Below, piece by piece: positions 41,159 through 52,817 of a stretch of DNA of 64,000 bases (the first letter of the stretch is position 1; the number at the start of each line of letters is the position of its first letter). The stretch lies in assembly GCF_004337985.1 (NCBI RefSeq), contig NC_043741.1:5543445-5607444 (forward strand), given 5' to 3'. The position numbers and the translations under genes are program-made. Origin of the DNA: Pyricularia pennisetigena (taxonomy: Eukaryota > Ascomycota > Sordariomycetes > Magnaporthales > Pyriculariaceae). Under the pieces are notes generated by a model. It had not been told where the DNA came from, ran no database searches, and saw only the letters and a list, made by a program, of their open reading frames with translations.

Positions 41159-41799
41159 GATTATTGATAATTCTCGTTGATAAAATGAGGCTTGTAACAA
41201 GATCAGGAACCCAATCAGATAAGGGTCGATTTCAAGCTTGATGATTTTGATATTTATGGCGTCACCTGAAAGCTCCCAAGTTTATCCCAACGGAAAGGTT
41301 GTCTGTTTGAAGCATGCGCATTGCGATGGACGAGCTTGGTAAGTGGACCGCCAGGGATCTACAGGAAAGTGGAACCACTTTACGCGACCGGTTGCTTCTT
41401 TAGGACTGGTGCCAATTAACGCAAACGCGTAAAATCGCGTCTCAGCTGCCATTGGTGTCCACCCGTCGTGGGGCAATGGATACAAACTTGCCTCCCCCTG
41501 GCTCCTCCCTCCACTGGTGACCCGGGTTACCAAGTTGCCGCCGCTTTGTTTCCAGGCGCAAATCCAGATTTCGCACCTCAACATCCCCATCCCCTCACTT
41601 GTCGCATTTGAAAAGAAAAGACAACAGGGCGTACACAAAATCTCACGAGATTCTCAATAATCGCCGCCTGTCCAAATACTGTGAGAATGAGGTGGGTAAA
41701 TATGATACCAATTTTTGTACCATTTTCTTGCTGCCAGGCGGCCTACCTACGCTAGAACAACCCCGCTGACTAGAAAGCAGCTCGCCGTTGAGGAGCAAC
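41159..41799. promoter_or_regulatory. Divergent promoter of the UBR-box gene and MCM2
   Basis: 641 bp without another gene. Three CGCG-core elements lie within 61 bp in its middle. GC-rich and T-rich patches alternate. Confidence 0.5.
41382..41442. promoter_or_regulatory. Cluster of MluI cell-cycle box (MCB) elements
   Basis: ACGCGA at 41382-41387, a perfect ACGCGT at 41427-41432, and TCGCGT at 41437-41442 (ACGCGA on the other strand). MBF-type factors use ACGCGT to switch on replication genes such as MCMs at G1/S, and the cluster lies 358-418 bp upstream of the MCM2 start. Confidence 0.6.
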
Positions 41800-44486
41800 A
41801 TGGATTCGGCGAATCGTGGTCTCGCCGCGGGGAGCTCCAATCGCAAGCGGGCTCGCCCAGATGATGGCACATCATCTATTGCTGCGGCGTCCAGCCCCAT
41901 GCCCTCATCTCCCCCAGCGTTCCACATGGCGCATGGCGCTGACGATATCGACGACGACATCGAGGAGGACGCCGAGATTCAAGATGACATTGACGAGATT
42001 GATGAGATGGCAGAGGATGATGTCGACCTGTTCCGTGATGGATATGAGCGTGATTACCAAGAGGATGAGAATGATAGATACGAGGGTATTGACATCGACG
42101 ATGAAGGCAACTATGAGGGTCTCGATATTGCTGAGAGGAGGCGCCTCGAGGCTCAGCTGAACCGAAGAGACAGAGAAGTTGCGCGACGTCAACGGATTCC
42201 CGCCGCCTTTCTCCCTGGCGAGGATGATGATGGCGATATCGACCTTACAGCACAGCCCCGCCGTCGCCGACACCGCTACGATGAGGACATGGACGAGGAC
42301 ATGGATGCGGACATTATGGCTGAGGAGCTTTCGCTTGAAGCTCTTCACGACGTCAAGGCTGCCAGCTTGACCGATTGGGTGTCGAACCCTGCGGTTCAAC
42401 GTACCATCAAGCGCGAGTTCAAGGCCTTCCTTACCGAGTACACAGATGAGCACGGATCGTCAGTCTACGGTAACCGCATCAAGACCCTTGGTGAGGTCAA
42501 CGCCGAGTCTCTCGAAGTCTCCTACGAGCACCTTGCCGCAACCAAAGCTACCTTGGCCTACTTTCTTGCCAATGCTCCTACAGAGATCCTCAAGTTGTTT
42601 GATGAGGTGGCCATGGACGTCGTCTTGATTCACTACCCTGACTACGAACGTATTCATTCCGAGATTCACGTCCGCATTTTTGACCTTCCAGTCCACTACA
42701 CATTGCGCCAACTCCGCCAATCTCACTTGAACTGCTTGGTCCGGGTCAGTGGAGTGGTTACACGACGAACCGGTGTATTTCCCCAGTTGAAGTACGTCAA
42801 GGTCGACTGCACCAAGTGTGGAGTCACCCTTGGTCCCTTCCAGCAGGAATCCAACGTTGAGGTCAAGGTCACCTATTGCCAGAACTGCCAGAGTCGGGGC
42901 CCCTTCACCCTCAACTCGGAGAAGACGGTTTACCGTAACTACCAGAAGCTGACGCTCCAAGAATCTCCCGGGACCGTTCCAGCAGGACGTTTGCCGCGGC
43001 AGAGGGACGTGGTTCTCTTGTGGGACCTGATCGACAAGGCCAAGCCCGGAGAGGAGATTGAGGTCACTGGAACCTACCGAAACAACTACGATGCACAGCT
43101 CAACAATCGAAACGGATTCCCTGTCTTTGCAACCATTCTTGAGGCTAACAATATAGTCAAGGCTCATGACCAGCTTGCAGGCTTCCGCATGACTGAGGAG
43201 GACGAGCAGGAGATACGAAAATTGTCCAAAGATCCCCAGATTGTGGACAAGATCATCAACTCAATTGCCCCTAGTATATACGGTCACACCGACATCAAGA
43301 CTGCGGTTGCGCTGTCCCTGTTTGGCGGTGTCGCCAAGACGGCCAAGGGTCTTCATCATGTTCGTGGAGACATCAACGTACTGCTCTTGGGAGATCCGGG
43401 AACAGCCAAGTCTCAAGTCTTGAAGTACGCCGAGAAGACGGCTCACAGAGCAGTCTTTGCTACGGGTCAAGGTGCCAGTGCGGTGGGCTTGACGGCTAGT
43501 GTCCGTCGTGACCCTCTGACTTCGGAATGGACGCTGGAAGGTGGCGCGCTCGTGCTTGCAGACAAGGGAACCTGTCTTATCGATGAGTTCGACAAGATGA
43601 ACGACCAGGACCGCACATCGATCCACGAAGCCATGGAACAACAGACGATTTCAATCTCCAAGGCCGGCATCGTGACCACGCTGCAGGCCCGCTGTGGCAT
43701 CATCGCCGCCGCTAACCCGATTGGTGGTCGCTACAACTCCACGATCCCCTTCTCGGCCAATGTTGAACTGACAGAGCCTATCCTGTCCCGTTTTGACATT
43801 CTTTGTGTCGTCCGCGATACTGTAGATCCTGCCGAAGACGAGCGTCTTGCTCGATTTATTGTTGGCTCGCACAGCCGTAGTCACCCGACAACTATGGCGG
43901 CGAGCCAAGCTGCAGATGGCTCGATGGAGGTGGAGCACGACTCTGAGCAAGCTGATACGCAGGGCGGCGAGCGCAAGAAGGAGGGTGAGATTCCTCAAGA
44001 CCTGTTGCGCAAGTATATCAAGTACGCGCGTGAGAGGTGCTCGCCCAAGCTGTACCACATGGACGAGGACAAGGTTGCCAGGCTGTTCGCAGACATGAGA
44101 CGGGAATCCCTGGCCACGGGAGCTTATCCAATTACGGTAAGTTTGCCATCGATGCATTGGGACGATTTAGTACTAGGCTTTGACTGGCTGCTCTGTGATT
44201 ACTGACGACAAGACTTTCACATTAGGTTCGGCACTTGGAAGCTATCATCCGAATCAGCGAAGCTTTCTGCCGCATGCGACTCTCGGAGTACTGCACGGCG
44301 CAGGATATCGATCGTGCCATTGCCGTCACGGTAGATTCATTCGTGGGCAGTCAAAAGGTCAGCTGCAAGAAAGCCCTCGCAAGGGCTTTTGCCAAGTACA
44401 CTCTTGCTCGGCCCGGTGCCGGAGCGGGTCGCCGGCTGGCCGGTACAGGGCGAGGCGGCAGAGCTTCGGCCGCTGCCAGCGCCTGA
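41800..44486 (+). CDS. MCM2: MCM2, subunit of the replicative MCM2-7 helicase
   Basis: Exons 41800-44136 and 44226-44486 encode 865 residues. The N-terminal 180 residues are Ser-rich then strongly acidic, typical of MCM2, which binds histones and is phosphorylated by DDK there. The segment [19 protein letters not shown] is also MCM2-like. A C4 zinc finger uses Cys337, Cys340, Cys360 and Cys363. The AAA+ core has Walker [10 protein letters not shown] (531-539), Walker B LIDEFDKM (593-600) and the arginine finger SRFD (Arg664). The C-terminal winged-helix part lies across the intron. All expected catalytic residues are present and the length is normal. The ATG at 41800 was chosen because it follows directly after a short leader; the frame is open a few codons further up without an ATG. 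Cell-cycle control is suggested by MCB elements upstream. Confidence 0.97.
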
Positions 44487-46052
44487 TTTTTCTCATTTGA
44501 GTCGCGCTACCTGGGTTCCAGGCAGTGTGAGTTTGCTGTACGATGATACCTAGGGGGATGGCGTTAGGCGCGTTCATAGTGGGCTGTTTACACGAGTTGA
44601 TGTTGGGCGATTCGACGAGGGGTAAGACGCCCAATGTAGGTAGGGAATTTCTCTTAGCATTGGGATGACAATGGTTTAATGTTACTAATGCTCCTGTATC
44701 ATGGAAGGCTTTGCAGGATGATTTATGTTAGTTTCACCACAAATAATGCAAAGCGTATGAAATCAGTGGATTGCGGTTTGTAGCAATGCCACTAGTGTAG
44801 GTAGCCCAGCCTAGTGGCATCCCAGAGAAACACGTGTTCAGGGCCTCCATTTCTAGTTCAGATTATCAAGCCCCGTCGATCGCTCCCCGGGTTTCCGCCG
44901 GCTCAATTCTGATGGAGTTTACCCGAATCGCGAAGGAATCATCACCAAGGCCAGCTCTGCCTTGTCCGGGCCATCACCCCGCGAAAATGTGGGGAATGCG
45001 TAGGAGATGCTGCAATTACACTTTTCCTCGAAATGTGGTCCCTTGTTCATGATAAACCCCAAGGGAAGAAATGACGACGCAAGCTTCTCTGTGACTTTGA
45101 GGGGTGAGGGAGTTTAGGAGGGGCAATCTTTTGGAAGCACAAAGTAACAAATGACAAACACAAAGAAAAAAAAAAAAGAAAAAGAAAAAAAAATAAACAC
45201 AAACCCGTCAGATCCGTGCCTAGATATGAGGTGATGATATTTTATATTTTGGGAAGAGAAACGTCAACCTAACATGAAACTTACTTTCACGTGAAGCATC
45301 CAAGGGAGAGTCGATTGGCCAATAAAGCTGAAATGTCCATCCAAGGCAAAACTTCGGCTCGTAGCCGGTAAAATCTCGGTTGGGGTATTGGTACAGTTAT
45401 TCGGGGAATCTCCGCTCGGGGGTGTGGGGGGGCTACAAGTTACGAAGAAGTGTAGTTGGGTTTTGGTTTACTCTCAAACCTCAACCCTTTGACCGATTAT
45501 TCAATTCGTCTCAGAAAATAATAACGCGAAAACGGCCTTGCAAGGGTAGCCAACGTTGGAACACTTTCGTTGCATGATATAGGAGAGGGGTTTTTTTCTT
45601 TTCTTTTTCTTAAATTTTATTATTATTATTATTATTATTTTTTTTTTCTTAGCGTCTTCTCGGCGCTGCTTCTCATGGTCGCCCACCTTGGCCAGCTACC
45701 AAATAGGATCCCTACCAAGACACCCCGGAACTGACTCCAGATAAATGTGGAGTGCCAATGCTTTCGACTATCTGTCGTCGGTTGTCGGTATAAGAGGCGG
45801 AGTTGCTGTTGCGGGAAGTTCTGAGAATGGATTCGTCTTCTTTTCGTCCTTTATATCTTTCATCTCTTTCTGCCTCCTCCTCCATCGTCTTGACCAGCTG
45901 ACTCATATCCGCCGGGTAGAGCAGCACCTTTTGTGAGCTACTTATAGTCAACAATATACCACACTTTCCCCTTCCCGCCCCTATCCCACGTTGCTTTCTT
46001 TCTTTTCCAAACCTTGTCGGGCTCCATGACAGTTCGAAGACGGGGAGTTCCA
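44487..46052. other. Intergenic between MCM2 and beta-glucosidase
   Basis: No gene is recognised. It contains an A-rich tract near 45162-45194, a (TTA)n repeat, and a CT-rich stretch at about 45838-45890, which is probably the 5' leader region of the beta-glucosidase gene. An in-frame upstream ATG of that gene lies at 46026. Confidence 0.5.
45616..45639. repeat. (TTA)n microsatellite
   Basis: About eight TTA units followed by a T-run. Confidence 0.85.
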
Positions 46053-48784
46053 ATGGCGGAAATCGACGTAGAGCAGGTTCTCAAGAAGCTCACAGTCGCC
46101 GAAAAGGTCGACTTGCTATCCGGTAAGTAGCAGCTCTTGTTCTGGTGGAATGAAACTTGGACAACCGATCCAACTTTCCCCAGCAGGTTCGACCCGTGAC
46201 TGACTCTGAACATAGGTATCGACTTTTGGCACACTAAGCCACTGCACCACCATGGAATCCCTTCTCTGAGGTTAACAGACGGCCCCAACGGCGTTCGTGG
46301 AACCCGCTTCTTTAACGGCGTCAGGGCGGCCTGCTTCCCCTGCGGGACGGCGTTGGGAGCCACCTTCAACCAAGAACTACTGGAGGAGGCCGGCCGCAAG
46401 ATGGGCGAGGACGCCAAGACGAAGAGCGCCCACGCAATCCTCGGCCCGACCATCAACATGCAGCGTGGCCCGCTCGGCGGTCGTGGTTTCGAATCGCTCG
46501 GCGAGGACCCGGTACTGGCCGGACTAGGCGCCGCCGCCATCGTGCGTGGCATCCAGAGCACCGGCGTCCAGGCCACCATCAAACACTTTGTGTGCAACGA
46601 CCAGGAGCACCGCCGGAACGCCGTCCAGAGCATCCTGACAGAGCGCGCCCTCCGCGAGATCTACGCCCTGCCGTTCCAGATCGCCGTGCGCGACTCCAAC
46701 CCGGCCTCCTTCATGACGGCCTACAACGGCGTCAACGGCACCTACTGCAGCGAAAACACCAAGCTGCTGGACGACATTCTGCGCAAGGAGTGGGGCTGGG
46801 ACGGCATGGTGATGAGCGACTGGTTCGGCACCTACACAACCATCGAGGCCGCCAACGCCGGTCTCGACCTCGAGATGCCCGGTCCTCCGCGCTTCAGGGG
46901 CGACCTCCTCAAGTTCTGTGTCGATACCGACAAGGTGCGCATGCACGTCCTCGACGAGCGCGCCCGCGCCATGCTCAAGTTCATCAACAAGTGTGCCGCC
47001 GCCGGCGTCGAGGAGAACGGCCCCGAGACCACGGACCAGGACACCCCCGAGACGGCGGCTCTGCTCCGCCGCATCGGCACCGACTCGCAGGTGCTGCTCA
47101 AGAACGACAAGAACGTCCTGCCCCTCAGCAAGGACAAGAAGACGGTCGTCATCGGCCCCAACGCCAAGGTGGCCACCTACCACGGCGGCGGCTCGGCCTC
47201 GCTCCTGGCCTTTTACGCCGTCACGCCCTTCGACGGCATCAAGGCCAAGCTCGGAAAGGAGCCCGAGTACGCCGTCGGTGCCTACTCGCACAAGATGCTT
47301 CCCGTGCTGGGCAGCTCCTGCCAGACTGCCAAGGGCGAGCCCGGCATGACGATGCGTGTCTTCAACGAGCCGCCGACCGATGCCAACCGGGTTTGCACCG
47401 ACGAGTTCACCTTTACAAAGACCGACCATCTTTTTGTCGACTACTACAACCCCAAGCTCAAGTCCAAAACGTGGTATGCAGACTACGAGGGCTATCTCGT
47501 CGCCGAGGACGACTGCACCTGGGAGTTTGGTGTCGTCGTCAGCGGCTCGGGCAAGCTTTTCATCAACGGGGATCGTAAGTAACTATTCTGCCTTAAAAAA
47601 GATTACTATGCCATCCAAAAGGCGATTGAGGAAAAGGGCGATAAAAGAAGCAAATACTAACGTAAATCCACTCCCCGCGAAAAAAAAAAAAAACATTAGT
47701 CGTCGTTGACAACGCCACCAAGCAGCGCCGGGGTGACGCCTTTTTCGGCACCGGCACAGTCGAGGAGAAGGGCACGTACAAGCTGACCAAGGGCGAAAAG
47801 TACCACATCAAGCTCGAGTACGGCAGCGCGCCGACCTCGACCATCCCGACCGAGGGCATGGCTCTGGGCGAGGGCGCCCTGCGCATGGGCGGGTGCAAGG
47901 TCATCGACCCCAAGGAGGAGATCGCCAAGGCGGCGGCGCTGGCCAGGGACGCGGACCAGGTCATCATCTGCGGCGGGCTCAACGCCGACTGGGAGACCGA
48001 GGGCCACGACCGCGCCGACATGAAGCTGCCCGCGCCCATGGACGACCTCATCGCCGCCGTGGCCGCCGCCAACAAGAACACGGTCGTCGTCATGCAGTCG
48101 GGCACGCCCGTCGAGATGCCCTGGCACGGCGACGTCGCCGCCATCCTGCAGTCGTGGTACGGCGGCAACGAGACGGGCAACGCCATCGCCGACGTCCTCT
48201 TTGGCGACGTCAACCCCAGCGGCAAGCTCCCCCTGTCCTTCCCCATCCGCTGCCAGGACAACCCGGCCTTCCTCAATTTCCGCGCCGAGGGTGCCCGCAC
48301 CCTGTACGGCGAGGACGTCTACGTCGGCTACCGCTTCTACGAGGCCACCGACCGCCCCGTGCTCTTCCCCTTTGGTCACGGCCTCAGCTACACCACCTTT
48401 GCCTTTGGCGACCTCAAGGTCAGCCATGCCCAGGACGGCAAGCTCGTCACCGTCGAGGCGACCGTGTCCAACACGGGCAGCGTCAAGGGCGCCGAGGTTG
48501 TTCAGGTCTACGTCGCGCCCAAGCAAAAGCCGAGCGTCAATAGGCCAGTAAAGGAGCTCAAGGGCTTCGCCAAGGTCGAGCTCGACGCCGGCAGCAAGAA
48601 GACGGTCAAGGTCGACATCGAGACCAAGTACGCCGCCAGTTTCTGGGACGAGCACCGTAACCAATGGTGCGTCGAGAAGGGCGAGTACGAGGTCATTGTC
48701 AGCGACAGCAGCGCCGTCGTCGATGACAAGGCCTTGAAGGGCTCGTTCAAAATATCCGAGACCTTTTGGTGGTCTGGTGTGTAA
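46053..48784 (+). CDS. Glycoside hydrolase family 3 beta-glucosidase with PA14 domain
   Basis: Exons 46053-46122, 46216-47574 and 47700-48784 encode 837 residues; an in-frame ATG at 46026 would add nine. GH3 N-domain motifs include RLTDGPNGVRG, IKHFVCNDQEHRR and VMSDWFGTY, where Asp225 is the expected nucleophile. A PA14 insert lies at about residues 380-540 (FVDYYNPKL, WEFGVVVSGSGKLFINGD). The second GH3 domain has NADWETEGHDR (574-580 region), with the likely acid/base Glu, and WYGGNETGNAIADVL. A fibronectin III-like domain ends the protein. Expected reaction: release of glucose from beta-glucosides such as cellobiose. No signal peptide is seen, so it is probably intracellular, like the PA14-bearing yeast enzyme of the same size. 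Codons strongly favour C/G at third positions. It is convergent with the MFS transporter gene. Confidence 0.95.
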
Positions 48785-49072
48785 AAATAGATGCGTGGCG
48801 TATATCACGGCCTTTATGAATGAGACATGATCAATGATTGTTTTCGACTTCCTCCGAATACCTTGAGTGACGACGCTGTTACTGCCAGACACTGGCGGCA
48901 AGTAATGTACCAAGTTTGCCTTGTGGTGTAACTTCCGAATCAGGATACCTGAACCTTGCTGATAGCACACGAAAGGAAATAAGCCAAATCACAGTTTATA
49001 CTTTGGCTTTCTAAAGCAGACTTTTGTCGCCGAACACAACAAGTAATTTCCAGGCCGCTAGTCCAACCTGCA
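48785..49072. other. Short intergenic between convergent genes
   Basis: 288 bp between two 3' ends; nothing else is seen in it. Confidence 0.6.
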
Positions 49073-51259
49073 TCAGATTTCTTCCTCATTGTCACCCTCA
49101 AGCCAGATCTCGTGACCGTTACCTTCACGAACCCACAGCCAGGTGGCCAACAAGCCGAGAACCGCGACTCCGCTGAGAACCCACCATACGATGGCTACCA
49201 CACCCTTCTCAAGACCAATACCAAAAATAAGTGCACCCAGAGCAGGCCCCAAGGTGCGCGCGGCAGAGCTTGCCGTCTGGCCAATCCCGTGGACTGTACC
49301 AAGGACGCTCGGGTGTGGCGAGCAATTGTTGATAAGTATCGTTTGTGCCGGGAGCGCAAAGGTTCTTCCCAGAACATGCAGCCCTATGACTGCCGTGATG
49401 GCCACCCAAATTGCTGGGCCTGCTTTGCTATGAGAATCTGGAGAGTGGTCCGTGCTAGGAATGAGGCTGAGAAAGGGGACGGCGAAGTAAACAATGGGGA
49501 AGCAGGTGAGAAAAGTTCGCAGAGAGGTGGTAGTTCCGAGCCTGGCGGAAAGTCTTGGATAGACCAAGAGCTGTAGGAAGATCCCGATGGTTCCAAGGAT
49601 CGACATTACAGGGCCCACTTGCTGCGATGAAAAACCGATACCGCCGGTGAAAATGAAAGGCAATCGCCGAGTTAGGCTGCCGGGTGGTGTTGGCAAAGAG
49701 GGATCAAAAGTCGGGGTTGAGAGAAAGACCGGCCAAAGAGAGTTGAAGGTTCCCAGGTGGAATGCAAGCAGAAAATGCGCCATAAGAGTAAAAACCACGT
49801 TGCGCGTAAATATACGACCGAAGGGCAAGCGTTGCGTATATCTCGGGCGTCGTGGGGGTGGCGGCTGTTGGGCTGCCAGGTTAGATTCACCTAGCGATGA
49901 TCGGCGGCTATCGTACAGAGTCGGGCTAGATGATTCAGTACCCATGTCGTTGACCTCGGCTTCTTCTGCGCTGGATGCAACCCTTTCGTAACCAGCTTTG
50001 TCGCGTTTTGAGAATAAGCTGAAGGAGGCAAGAAACTCGGATATCTTTTTCCCTAGCTCAAGACCCAGGTCTCTTTTATCCATGCGACTATCCAGAGTCT
50101 ACAGGAAACATCATCACGAGCAAGTTAGTACTATTCTAGACCTTTGTATTGTTTGAAGGGCACAGAGAATAGATATTGGCAAAGGACCATAGTAGTAGCA
50201 TACCTCTTCTAAACAGAGCCAGGTGAACGTGATGCCGCAAAACAGGATGAAGGCAGAGAATAAATTAGGCGCTGCGTATGGGAAGTTGACGAATAGGGGA
50301 ACCTTGCCGAATGTGTTTGGGTAGCTTCCGGCCAGGTCTGAAAGCATGCCGCCAATGCTTGGCCCTATAGTCACGCCTATATTGAAAGTCATGGGGAGCA
50401 AAATAAAAGCTCGCGACTGGTATCTGCGCAGGTCGCAATGGTAGTTAGTAAAGGCACGTGACAGGAGGGAGCCTATGACGTTGCTCGCACTTTTTCTCTC
50501 GAACAGTTTCGCTGATCCTGGATTTCAAGATAAAATTAGCATTTTGACACCAGTCATGGTGATAATAGGAGAGAAGTGAGGTGGCCTGGTTGGATAAAAG
50601 CGACATCCACGTCGAAAATCCAGCTACGTACATGGTTCTCAAAACGCCGACGTTGCCATTCGTGATACCCCCCAATATTCGGCAGATTAACGCCATGGTA
50701 AATGTCGTGGAAAAAGCATAGCCAATGATCGACAAGACTGATGCCAGATGGAGGGGATCCCGTCAGCTTGTTGTCATCATATAATTTTCGTGTTACACGG
50801 AGTTGAGCAATACATACATGTTCCGCACAGGCCGCAAAGAATGACCCTCTTGCGCCCGAAAGCACTCGAATCGGCGATGCGGCCCCAGGCCATAGCCGTG
50901 AGAAACTGGGCGCCCGTGAAGCTGCTCTGAAGCAGGCCTACCTTCCAGGCGATTTGGGCAGTTGTCTGCGTCGGGTCGAACCATTTTACTTGGTAGAATA
51001 GGTAGGCCTAGAAGTTTTGCGCAAGTTAGTGCTTGTAGATTCTCTTCTCCTGGGTTGTCGCAAGCTGGTCTTCCATCTTTTTCATACGCACATTGAGAGA
51101 GGTCTGCGTCAATGGCTCCGAAAGCCTAGCAAGAACTATCACGGCGAGTGCTTTCTTCCTTGGCAAGTCTTTCCATCCAACAGATCCATTGCCGGTTGAT
51201 ACAGTCGCCTTCTTAGGCGCAATCTGTTCATTCGTGGCCATAGGATCGGGACCGTTCAT
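49073..51259 (-). CDS. Major facilitator superfamily transporter (DHA1-like)
   Basis: Six minus-strand exons, 51259-51092, 51007-50818, 50737-50632, 50517-50491, 50423-50204 and 50098-49073, encode 578 residues. Helix 1 follows KDLPRKKALAVIVLARLSEP. The MFS signature between helices 2 and 3 is WGRIADSSAFGRKRVIL, followed by helix 4 CRILGGITNGNVGVLRTM and helix 5 FNIGVTIGPSIGGMLSD. A long polar central loop (about residues 240-315) contains QPPPPRRPRY. The second half has six more helices and ends in an acidic tail. The 27-nt fourth exon encodes ISETVREKK and joins helix 4 to YQSRAF, restoring the family pattern. It is expected at the plasma or vacuolar membrane as a proton-driven exporter; substrate is unknown. 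Relatives include the ZIFL/Tpo-like group. Confidence 0.92.
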
Positions 51260-51444
51260 CGTAACAACCTGACGTGAGATATACTCTGGACTGACTAAAA
51301 ATTATGAGGAGAAAATGCAAGACTTTCGCCCCTTGGCAACTTTAACGATTGGAGTCTGGGAGGATCCGGTATTCCTCACAACCAGGTGGGACGGTGAGGA
51401 CCTAAGCACTAGAGGCAAGCAAATTAAGCCTCGACAAAAAAAAA

Positions 51445-51446
51445 NN
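51445..51446. other. Two undetermined bases in a poly(A) tract
   Basis: NN inside an A-run, consistent with sequencing trouble at homopolymers. Confidence 0.99.
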
Positions 51447-52314
51447 AAAAAAAAAAAAAGAAAAAAAATGAACAAAAAAAATGAATGAAGAAAAAGAATG
51501 TTGCTATTTCAATGATATGTGATAAGCGATTGAAAGTGCCTGCAATAGTCCCCACGGATAGGTGACTGGCATTCAGCAGCTGGAGCCGGGGATGTCGAAG
51601 GCAGGCCGAGAACTGAGATGGCGGCTCGAATCCCGTTATATTGGCAGATTCTGATTCTTTCTCCCTCACCTTTTTTTTCTCTTACTGTGAACGAGGTAAG
51701 CAGCCGTCAATTACCGCGCCGTTAAAACAGTATAAATCTTGCGGAGGAAGTTGCAGGCACTCGGTTTGCGGACGCACCTGCTCAAATAAATAGTCAGTAA
51801 CAGTCGAAATGTGGAATTCGTTGAAAGCTGTGTCAGCATTTAGAGAAGGCGCGCCACTCGCTAGCTGCAGGGTTTCATCCTGGTTGTCTTGAGACCCAAA
51901 GTGTGCCGACTCGTCCGGACCTCTGAAGAATTGTTGCAGCTACAGATTTACCGCCGCGCCCGATGCACTTGCGGTCACTATGCTAGTCTGCATTCATTAG
52001 GGCTGGTTTAGCTAGTACTGGCGCAACATGTGTAAGATTTTGACCAAATGTCTCACTTATGCTGACGCCATACAGTTCGAAGGCACGTGATGAATGAGGT
52101 TTATTCAACATACGAGATATGGATTCAATACTGCGCTCATTCATCTTGATATCTCTCCGCTGAGTAAGGTAGGTAAAATAGTTAGTTTACTGAATGGGCT
52201 GGGTTCCTCTGTTTCAGGGGTGACCCCTGCCTCCATATGTTATTTTCCGAGTTCGTCATAGATCCGAACGCCCACGTACAAGTGGTTGTGTAAGGTAGCC
52301 AGCTACATTACCTT

Positions 52315-52374
52315 GCCTACCTACCTACCTACCAGGTAGGTAGATATGTACATAGGTGCCTGGATAGGCACCTA
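52315..52374. repeat. TACC/GGTA inverted repeats (two adjacent hairpins)
   Basis: CTACCTACC units are directly followed by GGTAGGTAG, giving a 9-bp inverted repeat. Next to it is TAGGTGCC-TGGATA-GGCACCTA (52353-52374), a perfect 8-bp stem with a 6-nt loop. Similar TACCTA/TAGGTA motifs occur near 4435-4460 and 10410-10444. Confidence 0.75.
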
Positions 52375-52817
52375 CCTTAATTTATCTGAGAATATGCTTA
52401 CTCTGCCGCGTCATCTTAGCAAGCAATTTTGTCATGACTTTGCTACAACCTTTGCACGCCCTTGTCAGGATCGTTTCATCGATGAGTTGACCAACCACGT
52501 AGTAAGCTCAACAAAGCACGGCAGTTAGGAGAAGTTGAGCAAAAAGTTTGATTGAAATTGACATCATTCCTTGGGAAGTTGAGTGAGGTGGCTCAAATTG
52601 GTCTAAACCTTCCTGTCACGCCAGAACCATTTGTCTCAAAGCCAGCCAAGACCGGACTGTCCTAATTCACAAGCTAGCGTCCATACCACCCACCAGCACG
52701 CCAGCAGGCAGTTGCACTGATCGGATTTGTAGCCGTGGAATATACGGTCGAGCTGCCGTTATTTGTCTCTTGCGTCAGCACATGCTGTTGTTTCATAACG
52801 AGAAATAACCCAAATAC

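Larger units (their letters stand above)
51260..52817. other. Intergenic, about 1.6 kb
   Basis: No gene is recognised. It contains an A-rich tract with two N at 51445-51446 and the TACCTACC hairpin. The left part is probably the promoter of the minus-strand MFS gene. Confidence 0.5.

Noticed and set aside
46524..48970. Long ORFs on both strands over the beta-glucosidase
   Set aside because: They come from the strong G/C third-position bias of the GH3 gene; only one frame carries the family motifs.
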